This document shows positions 52,982 through 59,359 of a stretch of 59,473 bases of DNA, piece by piece. The stretch is from Proteus myxofaciens ATCC 19692 (GTDB lineage: Bacteria; Pseudomonadota; Gammaproteobacteria; Enterobacterales; Enterobacteriaceae): assembly GCF_001654855.1 (NCBI RefSeq), contig NZ_LXEN01000150.1, forward strand, positions 1 to 59,473, written 5' to 3'. The notes beneath the pieces are model-generated. The model searched no databases. It was not told the DNA's origin and was given only the letters and a program-made list of their open reading frames with translations. Each line of letters begins with the position of its first letter. Position 1 is the first letter of the stretch. A program made the translations under genes and the position numbers.

Positions 52982-54003
52982 AATTATTGCTAACACCGTA
53001 CATTCAAAAAGAGCTTGGCGTTGTTTTGTTTAAGCCTGGTATTGAGTTGCTTGAGCAATTTAAACATCACCGTCGGGTGATTATTAGTGAGGTACCGAAA
53101 AGTTTAGATGGTTTGCCCTCAGGCGCGTTAGTCGGCGATGAACAGCCATTGCTGGATAATCAATACATCATTCAATTTTTGAATAGCAAAAAAGTCATTC
53201 ACACTCTGGATAAATACGCCCCGATGGACTCATGGGTTGCCCGTCATATTCATTGCTGTCAGGTCAATAATGATGAAGATAATTATCACCACCACGAATT
53301 AGTGACGACATTCCATGAAGCAGGCGTCATTCGCACATGTTGGTATCACGATAATCATATTCGGCATTCATCCGCTGAATGGGTGGCTGAATTAGCGCGT
53401 AAAAATCGTATTAATTGGATTGTAGATACGATACGTAGCCGTTTGAGATTAGATGGCGTTCATCAATTAACGATACCTGACATTTTCACCTTTGCCGTAA
53501 TGCATAAATTGGTTGATGAATTACCTGAGGCGATATTATGTCGAATATTAGATTGGCCAGAGAAATCCAAAGAACGCAGAGTACATGGCGGTTTTCCTGA
53601 AGCGGATATTGTTCCTGGTGAAGTATCAGCATTAGACGCCATGAATACGCGATTAGATACGATAAAGCCGGTGATTAACGTTATTGTCGATCCTGAGCCA
53701 CCAGCGTCATTTCTTTTGAAACCTAAAATGCAACGTTGGGAAAATACCAAATGGCTCCAATGGGTGAAAACTCAACCGTGTTGCGTGTGTGGGCAACAGG
53801 CTGATGATCCGCATCATATTATTGGTCATGGCATGGGAGGAATGGGCACAAAGGCTCACGACTTATTCACCATTCCATTATGTCGTATTCATCATGACGA
53901 ATTACACCGTGACCCAAAACAATGGGAAGCCACTCACGGTAATCAACTCGAATTGTTATTTCATTTTTTAAACCGCTCATTAGGTATCGGTGCATTTATT
54001 TAA
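52978..54003 (+). CDS. DUF968 HNH-type nuclease (YbcO/Ref-like C-terminus)
   Basis: A 341-aa protein of the DUF968 family. The C-terminal ~80 residues form an HNH/zinc module: QPCCVCGQQADDPHHIIGHG, then PLCRIHHDELHRD, like RecA-dependent nuclease Ref of P1 and YbcO of DLP12. The N-terminal ~250 residues are a conserved phage domain without known role (LTPYIQKELGVVLFKPG). It lies before Q, the common lambdoid position of Holliday-junction and nuclease genes. Confidence 0.85.
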   Translation: MKLLLTPYIQKELGVVLFKPGIELLEQFKHHRRVIISEVPKSLDGLPSGALVGDEQPLLDNQYIIQFLNSKKVIHTLDKYAPMDSWVARHIHCCQVNNDEDNYHHHELVTTFHEAGVIRTCWYHDNHIRHSSAEWVAELARKNRINWIVDTIRSRLRLDGVHQLTIPDIFTFAVMHKLVDELPEAILCRILDWPEKSKERRVHGGFPEADIVPGEVSALDAMNTRLDTIKPVINVIVDPEPPASFLLKPKMQRWENTKWLQWVKTQPCCVCGQQADDPHHIIGHGMGGMGTKAHDLFTIPLCRIHHDELHRDPKQWEATHGNQLELLFHFLNRSLGIGAFI

Positions 54004-54031
54004 CGTGTGTACGGCACAAGGAGTATTAGGC

Positions 54032-54472
54032 ATGAGAGATATGCAGGAAGTTTTATCGCGTTGGGGAGCATGGTCAGCAAATGAGGGTAATAGTGTGGAT
54101 TACTCATCAATAGCTGCAGGGTTTAAAGGTCTAATACCTCCATCATCTAGTTCACGTATTGCGTGTAGTGATGACGACGGATTATTAATTGATAGTGTAA
54201 TTACCCATTTAAAACGAACTAGAAAAGAAGATGAGTTGGAATTAATTGTTGCTCATTATATTTATGGGGTATCAAAACGTCGTATTGCTAAATCATGGAA
54301 AGTGAGTGAGGGACGTATTAGACAGCAAATGCAAGTGGCTGAGGGATTCATTGAAGGCTGTTTAGCTATGTTAAATGTTCCTCTTGAGATGGATATTGAA
54401 GTAATGGAATCACCCGGAATTATTAATTCAAAAAAAGTATTAGTGCGCTACGCAAAAACAATGTTAGTGTGA
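54032..54472 (+). CDS. Antiterminator Q-like protein
   Basis: A 146-aa late-gene antiterminator. MRDMQEVLSRWGAWSANEG and YSSIAAGFKGLIPPSSSS are typical of the Q family (PF06530 type). A helix-turn-helix-like segment is KRRIAKSWKVSEGRIRQQM, followed by AEGFIEGCLAML and LEMDIEVM. ATG at 54032 with AAGGAG upstream; an in-frame extension into the previous gene is rejected. A strong terminator begins 39 bases after its stop, the expected Q-responsive arrangement, so the hydrolase and toxin genes downstream would be late genes. Confidence 0.86.
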   Translation: MRDMQEVLSRWGAWSANEGNSVDYSSIAAGFKGLIPPSSSSRIACSDDDGLLIDSVITHLKRTRKEDELELIVAHYIYGVSKRRIAKSWKVSEGRIRQQMQVAEGFIEGCLAMLNVPLEMDIEVMESPGIINSKKVLVRYAKTMLV

Positions 54473-54510
54473 TAAGAGTAGATTTTGTGTTACGCATCCT
54501 ATCGATTAAG

Positions 54511-54541
54511 ACCTCGCTTCGGCGGGGTTTTTTGTTATCTG
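54511..54541 (+). terminator. Terminator after Q (repeat copy 1)
   Basis: Stem CCTCGC / GCGGGG with TTCG loop, then TTTTTTG and TTATCTG. The 31-base block is identical to 57652-57682. Being directly after Q, it is a candidate tR'-like terminator. Confidence 0.85.
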
Positions 54542-54634
54542 AATTTAGACAATGGAAATTTAGTTAAGTAATGATTTTTTTCTATACTTAATTAATAAGT
54601 TTTGTTTTCTTTAATTTATAAATAAGGAGTGTTA

Positions 54635-54667
54635 ATGACAACTACCGTAAAGCTTGTAGCAAAGTAA
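54635..54667 (+). CDS. Possible 10-aa leader peptide
   Basis: ATG followed by TTTVKLVAK and TAA, preceded by AAGGAG at the proper distance. A -10-like TATACT lies at 54583. Nothing else is seen in the 54542-54761 gap. It may be a leader or a chance ORF. Confidence 0.2.
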   Translation: MTTTVKLVAK

Positions 54668-54761
54668 ATAAATACTATCTAAATGAAGTATATCGCCAGT
54701 AAATTGGCATCAAATCAAAAACGAAAACGTTATTGTTTAATCTAGGAAGGATAAAAATATT

Positions 54762-56189
54762 ATGGGACAAAAAGAAACAGCAACACAAATTTGGACTTAC
54801 TTAATTGGGTGTGGATGGTCAAAAACCGCTGTAGCCGCTCTTCTTGGCAATATGCAATCTGAAAGTGGGATCATTGCTGATAGATGGGAAGGTGATATTG
54901 TCGGCAATATGAATGGCGGTTATGGGCTTGTACAATGGACACCTGCAACTAAGTTCATTAATTGGGCTAAATCAAATGGCTTAGACTATCGTGATGTCAT
55001 TTCCCAGTGTAAGCGGATTGAATGGGAAGTTAAAAATAATCAACAATTTTCTTGTCCATCGATGACATTTTATCAATTTAAAGTAAGCACTGATTCCCCT
55101 GAAAATTTGGCGAATATTTTCATAAAATATTATGAAAGACCGGCTAATCCAAATCAACCAGCCCGTGCCCAACAAGCGAGATATTGGTATAATTTACTTC
55201 AAGGTGTAAATCCAACACCAAAAGTAAAAGTTATCGATTGGTTTAATAAGCATAGAGGACATATTACCTATTCTATGGATGGTTCCAGAATAGGTACTGA
55301 TGGTACAGCAGATTGTTCTGGTAGCATTGTTATTGCCTTAAAAGAATCTACCGGCGTACCTTTTCAATATGTCTATAATACCGTGACTTTGGGTGGTTAC
55401 TTGGCAAAATGTGGATATTCTCGTGTGTTAACAGGTAATTCAAGTGGTTCTAATCTGAATCAAGTTAAGGACGAAGATATTATTCTGTTGTCTTGTGGTA
55501 ACTCCATGGCTGAATCTGGAGGTGCTGGTGGGCATACGGGGGTTATTAGCGGTGGAGGTAAAAATATCACCTCGACTTGTTATTATACCCAAGGTGAAAA
55601 AAATACGGCGATACAAGATATTACGCTGAACAGAGATTATTTAACCTATGATGGATTTAAATATTATGAAGTTTGGCGCCCATCAGGCACACCAAATCCA
55701 GGTCCTAATCCTACACCTATAGAATTTTCGACAAATGTTCACTATGGGTTGCGGGTTCTTGGCGGCTCTTGGTTAGGTGAAGTTACAAACTTTAATAATG
55801 TTGATTCTAATGGATTTGCTGGTCTTCCTTATAATCAACATGACATGCTATATATTAAAGTTGATCAAGGTACGGTGAAATATCGCACCCACTCCGCTAA
55901 AAGTGGTTGGTTATCATGGGTAACGCAGGGTAATCCCAATGATCTTTACAATGGTTGTGCAGGGAATCCAGGAGAAGCTATTGATGGTGTACAAATCTAT
56001 TACACTACACCAGCTGGAAAAACACTTTCTCAATGTTACTATCGTTCTCAAACCACAGCTCGAAGTGGATGGCTAGGTGTCTGCTGTGATGATGGAACAT
56101 CAATATCAGGATTTGATGGTTGGGCTGGTATGTTTGGAGAGCCTTTAGACCGTTTACAAATTGGTATTTCAACAAAAAATCCGTTTTAA
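54762..56189 (+). CDS. Modular peptidoglycan hydrolase of Gram-positive-phage type (tail lysozyme + NlpC/P60-like amidase + binding repeats)
   Basis: A 475-aa protein with no signal peptide. Residues 1-150 match the phage tail-lysozyme domain (AALLGNMQSESG with Glu34, then GGYGLVQWTPATKF). Residues ~155-308 form an amidase_5/NlpC-P60-like cysteine peptidase (IDWFNKHRGHITYSMDGSR, Cys185 in TADCSGS, His258 in GGHTGVI). A Pro/Asn/Gly linker (308-320) leads to a C-terminal cell-wall-binding region with repeated W-L-x-x-V-T/W motifs (residues 330-475). This plan is known from Firmicute phages and is unusual in a Gram-negative prophage. No holin or spanin is seen beside it. It could be the endolysin, an anti-Gram-positive enzyme, or a TtsA-like export muramidase for the nearby toxin. 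Roles are inferred. Confidence 0.8.
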   Translation: MGQKETATQIWTYLIGCGWSKTAVAALLGNMQSESGIIADRWEGDIVGNMNGGYGLVQWTPATKFINWAKSNGLDYRDVISQCKRIEWEVKNNQQFSCPSMTFYQFKVSTDSPENLANIFIKYYERPANPNQPARAQQARYWYNLLQGVNPTPKVKVIDWFNKHRGHITYSMDGSRIGTDGTADCSGSIVIALKESTGVPFQYVYNTVTLGGYLAKCGYSRVLTGNSSGSNLNQVKDEDIILLSCGNSMAESGGAGGHTGVISGGGKNITSTCYYTQGEKNTAIQDITLNRDYLTYDGFKYYEVWRPSGTPNPGPNPTPIEFSTNVHYGLRVLGGSWLGEVTNFNNVDSNGFAGLPYNQHDMLYIKVDQGTVKYRTHSAKSGWLSWVTQGNPNDLYNGCAGNPGEAIDGVQIYYTTPAGKTLSQCYYRSQTTARSGWLGVCCDDGTSISGFDGWAGMFGEPLDRLQIGISTKNPF

Positions 56190-56300
56190 GTTTTATTTCT
56201 GACTAATAGACTCCTGCTACATTCGCTATTCATATAATGTAGCAGTGATATTGATAACAACGATCAAGGTATGCCAGAAATATCAATTGAAGTAACTGAA

Positions 56301-56327
56301 AGCCTGATAGAGATATCGGGCTTTTTT
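56301..56327 (+). terminator. Terminator after the hydrolase gene
   Basis: A 9-bp stem with one G-T pair (AGCCTGATA / TATCGGGCT), loop GAGA, then six T residues. A 9-bp hairpin without a T-run (56214-56245) precedes it. Confidence 0.8.
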
Positions 56328-56373
56328 GTATCTAAAATCCGAACTCGGCTAATGGATGGGTTAAAATTTAACC

Positions 56374-56445
56374 ATCCGGAATTACCGGATAGTTTTATTT
56401 TGCACAACTTATTTTGAATATTGCTTAGGCGGGCTTTGTTATCTG
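56374..56445. repeat. Degenerate third copy of the terminator-TTATCTG repeat, with an upstream hairpin
   Basis: TTGCTTAGGCGGGCTTTG followed by TTATCTG (56421-56445) resembles the 31-base blocks at 54511 and 57652 but lacks the ascending stem arm. A perfect small hairpin (ATCCGG-AATTA-CCGGAT, 56374-56390) lies just before it. The rest of the 56190-56560 gap shows only weak ORFs. Confidence 0.5.
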
Positions 56446-56560
56446 ATTATTAGAATGTATGATATTATTTGTAATAATAATAATCAATGTTGCTAATGTA
56501 AAATCAATTGTTACTATATATTAATTTTGTTATGTAAGTGATTTCATAAAGGTGGTGAAG

Positions 56561-57556
56561 ATGATTAATATTCTTACCTCTAGTGATATTAGTAACGCTT
56601 TAGATAAAAAAATCACTATAGGGATTAGTTCGTGCTTATTAGGTGATAAGGTTAGATTTGATGGTGGTCATAAGCGCTTTCATTTTGCTGTGGATGAATT
56701 ATCAAATTATTTTGAGTACAGACAAATATGTCCAGAAATGTCTATTGGATTATCTACACCGAGACCTGCATTGAGATTGGTTAAATCTAAACAAAATAGC
56801 GTTAGACTCAAGTATAGCAATGGTCAAGAGGGTGACCTAACTGAAAATATGGAGAGGTTTTCAGCTGAATACTTAAGCAAGGTTTCTAACTTAAGTGGTT
56901 ATATTGTATGTAAAAACTCACCAAGTTGCGGTTTGGAGCGGGTTCGTGTTTATGATTCTACTGGTAATGGCAATAAAAAATCTGGAATAGGTCTTTTTAC
57001 TAAGCAATTAATAAAGGTCATGCCTTGGCTGCCTATCGAGGAAGATGGCAGATTAAGTGATCCTCATATTAGAGAAAACTTTATTATACGAGTATTTGCT
57101 CTTCATGAGCTAAATGAGTTAAGGGAAAACTCATTTAATCGTCATTCATTAATAGATTTTCATGCTCGATATAAATTACTTTTATTAGCTCACTCTCAAC
57201 CTCTTTACAGAGAACTTGGTCGCTTTGTATCAAATAACAAAGAATGGGAATCAATTGATTCTTATTTTAATGAATATCGAAATAAATTTATGAATTTGTT
57301 GCAACATCAAGCTACTCGAAGTAATCATACTAATGTGCTTATGCATATCCAAGGTTATTTTAAAAGTCATTTAACATCAAATCAAAGGCGAGCATTGAGT
57401 AAGTTAATTCTAGAATATCGTCAAGGAATACAACCTTTATTAGCGCCATTAACATTAATAATACATTATTTATCTGAATATCCGGATAGTTACTTGGATA
57501 GTCAAAAATATTTTAACCCTTATCCTAAGGCATTAAGTTTGCGTTATGGATTATGA
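56561..57556 (+). CDS. TudS-like (DUF523) and YbgA-like (DUF1722) two-domain protein
   Basis: A 331-aa protein. The N-terminal DUF523 half has the three cysteines that hold the iron-sulfur cluster in thiouracil desulfurases: Cys25 in GISSCLLG, Cys57 in RQICPEMSIGL, Cys117 in YIVCKNSPSCGL. The C-terminal DUF1722 half (ENFIIRVFALHELNELREN, FHARYKLLLLAHS, LTLIIHYL) is the YbgA module. Both together are a known combination of chromosomal origin. It is flanked by terminators and repeats in the prophage late region, so it looks like an independently acquired cassette. ATG 56561 with AAAGGTGG upstream. A role in detoxifying thio-nucleobases or in photoreactivation-linked metabolism is a guess. Confidence 0.82.
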   Translation: MINILTSSDISNALDKKITIGISSCLLGDKVRFDGGHKRFHFAVDELSNYFEYRQICPEMSIGLSTPRPALRLVKSKQNSVRLKYSNGQEGDLTENMERFSAEYLSKVSNLSGYIVCKNSPSCGLERVRVYDSTGNGNKKSGIGLFTKQLIKVMPWLPIEEDGRLSDPHIRENFIIRVFALHELNELRENSFNRHSLIDFHARYKLLLLAHSQPLYRELGRFVSNNKEWESIDSYFNEYRNKFMNLLQHQATRSNHTNVLMHIQGYFKSHLTSNQRRALSKLILEYRQGIQPLLAPLTLIIHYLSEYPDSYLDSQKYFNPYPKALSLRYGL

Positions 57557-57651
57557 TATTAAAAATATTGCTTAAGTGTTTTAAAATTACTTATCTATTC
57601 GACGATCCCTAATTTTTGGTATGTCGGATTGCTTCAAACAGCTTATTCAAA

Positions 57652-57682
57652 ACCTCGCTTCGGCGGGGTTTTTTGTTATCTG
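57652..57682 (+). terminator. Terminator repeat copy 2, before the toxin operon
   Basis: The same 31 bases as at 54511-54541: CCTCGC-TTCG-GCGGGG stem, T-run, TTATCTG. It closes the TudS/YbgA cassette. Confidence 0.85.
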
Positions 57683-57804
57683 GAGTTTATCAACTTCATT
57701 CATTATTTTTAGTTATTACAATAATAACTATTTCTATTGTTATGTATTTATATATCAATCACAAGGCTGATGTCAGAACAAAAAAAGGAGGCAAAGGTAT
57801 TTAA
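57673..57804 (+). CDS. Possible 43-aa single-helix membrane protein or remnant
   Basis: A frame open from 57616 and ending at 57804 encodes QLHSLFLVITIITISIVMYLY then a basic tail KADVRTKKGGKG. The hydrophobic helix plus charged tail resembles small lysis or anchor proteins. There is no ATG; the TTG at 57673 lies inside the terminator, without a clear ribosome-binding site. It could be the surviving 3' end of a gene cut by the repeat. Confidence 0.25.
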   Translation: MLSGVYQLHSLFLVITIITISIVMYLYINHKADVRTKKGGKGI

Positions 57805-57813
57805 TATAAACAT

Positions 57814-57848
57814 GGGAATATATTTAAACAAGGGAATATATTTAAACA
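57814..57848. repeat. Tandem 17-bp repeat upstream of the toxin operon
   Basis: GGGAATATATTTAAACA occurs at 57814-57830 and again at 57832-57848, an 18-base period. It ends 24 bases before the toxin start codon, where a promoter or activator site is expected. The 57557-57872 gap otherwise holds only the terminator repeat and a doubtful ORF. Confidence 0.6.
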
Positions 57849-57872
57849 TCTGATATTAAAATAAGGAATATT

Positions 57873-58664
57873 ATGAATAAATTTTTTAGTTATTTATTCG
57901 TTTTTATCGCTGTAATAAGTGCGCCACCCTCTTTTGCCAACCCTATTTTACCTGAAGTGGTTTATCGAGTGGACTCAAGAAGTCCTAATGATATTTTTAC
58001 CAATGGATTTCATACATGGGGTAGTAATACAGAATTACTGCATCATCTTGTAGGTGATACATCAAGGAACCATACGGATGGATTGATATCTACTACATCA
58101 AGTTTGGATGCCGCGTTACAGATAGCTGCTGATACTATGCCTATTGAGGGTGATGAATCATGGTTGTATCTAATAGTTCCAAATAATAATTTTTATAGTG
58201 TAAATGATTCACTACTAAATGCTGCTACCAATCATAATATATCTGAGTCTATCAGTAATCAAAGTTTAAATTTTTATACAAGATTTAACTGGCAGCTTGA
58301 GTATGCAAGTCGGGGAAATATTAATTCTAGCCAAATAGTACTGGCTGGGCAATTAAGAAATGTTAATGGCCGAATTGTAAGCGTTGATAATAGTACGAGA
58401 TTTAATGTGCATTACATTCAAACATCACCATCAATTAATTCTGGTTATTTAATACCATCTCAGTCTGTTGATAATCTTCCTGTTTATTATTTTGGTGACT
58501 ATGATGATGAGCCAGTAGGAATATTTTTTGATCCTGATATTAATGGCTGTAATAATTTATTTAAGAAAAGTATGGAGTGTAAAAGTGTGGCTTATTCTGA
58601 ATTTAAAAAAAGTGTAATTAGTGAATTAAATGGTGTTCTTTTTGTCTCTTTTCTAAATATTTAA
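57873..58664 (+). CDS. Pertussis-toxin S1/ArtA/PltA-like ADP-ribosyltransferase (toxin A subunit)
   Basis: A 263-aa secreted protein. Signal peptide 1-22 (LFVFIAVISAPPSFA). The mature protein begins like pertussis toxin S1: VVYRVDSRSPNDIFTNGF-HTWGSN. Catalytic elements of the R-S-E class are present: Arg32 in YRVDSR, His47, STS-like motif ISTTSS (72-76), and Q-x-E with Glu143 in WQLEYASRG. NNNFYSV also matches. The only two cysteines, 226 and 236, enclose NNLFKKSME with a dibasic site, like the nicked A1/A2 loop of cholera toxin; the last ~27 residues could be an A2 helix. Expected target: the alpha subunit of host heterotrimeric G proteins. Ribosome-binding site AAGGAA. The function is inferred from family membership. 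Confidence 0.87.
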   Translation: MNKFFSYLFVFIAVISAPPSFANPILPEVVYRVDSRSPNDIFTNGFHTWGSNTELLHHLVGDTSRNHTDGLISTTSSLDAALQIAADTMPIEGDESWLYLIVPNNNFYSVNDSLLNAATNHNISESISNQSLNFYTRFNWQLEYASRGNINSSQIVLAGQLRNVNGRIVSVDNSTRFNVHYIQTSPSINSGYLIPSQSVDNLPVYYFGDYDDEPVGIFFDPDINGCNNLFKKSMECKSVAYSEFKKSVISELNGVLFVSFLNI

Positions 58665-58678
58665 TTAGTGGGGTGGTT

Positions 58679-59023
58679 ATGATTAAAACTGTCGTTGTAT
58701 TCTGTCTTGCTCTATTCTCTATAAATTTCGCATCAGCCAGTGATGTTGACTCACGCGATTCTTTTTATACATTAGATAAGGTGAAAATTGAAAGTTTCGG
58801 ATATGACTCTGGGGGTGCAACCTCTGGGTATATTCGTCTTAAATTAAGCGGGGTTCCTGCTGGTATGTATTCATATTATCACCTGAAAAAATCAAATGAT
58901 GCTTTGTTATATATTTTTACAGTATATACGCAAAAAAAATCATTACATGTTGAGTATGATTATAATAATTATTCAAATGCGAATGCTTATAGACCAATTA
59001 CAGCAATAAACACAATTGATTAA
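58679..59023 (+). CDS. Candidate toxin B subunit 1 (secreted, OB-fold-like, no Cys)
   Basis: A 114-aa protein with a signal peptide (TVVVFCLALFSINFASA). The mature ~93 residues are beta-rich, with KVKIESFGYDSGG, GYIRLKLSG, then one likely helix NDALLYIFTVYTQKK and a strand LHVEYDY, ending YRPITAINTID. This strand-helix-strand order is that of pentameric B5 subunits. It contains no cysteine in the mature part. It starts 14 bases after the A gene, preceded by TGGGGTGG. B-subunit identity is inferred from operon position, export signal and pattern; the family was not searched. Confidence 0.55.
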   Translation: MIKTVVVFCLALFSINFASASDVDSRDSFYTLDKVKIESFGYDSGGATSGYIRLKLSGVPAGMYSYYHLKKSNDALLYIFTVYTQKKSLHVEYDYNNYSNANAYRPITAINTID

Positions 59024-59038
59024 CAACTAAGGATGGGT

Positions 59039-59359
59039 ATGAATATGAAAAAAATTATAGCAGTAATTATTGGACTAAGCTTTTTGTTTCCAGTTTTTTC
59101 TTATGCAAATAATAATGTAGTTAACGATTGTTCAGTATATGTTAAAAGCATTAAATTGGATAATGGAAATTATAGATTCCGTATTGTTGACGTAGCAGGA
59201 AATAATAATAATGGAAGCAATGACTGGTCATTTACAGCTAAGGATAAGGATACGGCACAATTACTTAATTTTGCTTATATGCTAAGGCATAAGATTTGTA
59301 TTAACTACACTTACTATGCTGATTATTGGCAGATAACTAACGTAGAGCTAGCTGGATAA
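59039..59359 (+). CDS. Candidate toxin B subunit 2 (secreted, OB-fold-like, one disulfide)
   Basis: A 106-aa protein with a signal peptide ending SYA (residue 23). The mature ~83 residues have Cys31 near the N-terminus and Cys87 after a helix (DTAQLLNFAYMLRHKICINYTY), ending WQITNVELAG. The Cys-to-Cys spacing and the LLxxAYxxxxxxC motif recall CtxB, where C9 pairs with C86. It lies 15 bases after B1. ATG 59039 is favoured, six bases after AAGG; ATG 59033 is also in frame. Could be a second B subunit as in pertussis or Plt toxins, or a chaperone. Confidence 0.55.
   Translation: MNMKKIIAVIIGLSFLFPVFSYANNNVVNDCSVYVKSIKLDNGNYRFRIVDVAGNNNNGSNDWSFTAKDKDTAQLLNFAYMLRHKICINYTYYADYWQITNVELAG

Noticed and set aside
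56271..56417. 48-aa ORF after the hydrolase gene
   Set aside because: It spans a strong stem-loop terminator with a T-run, so it is unlikely to be translated as a gene.
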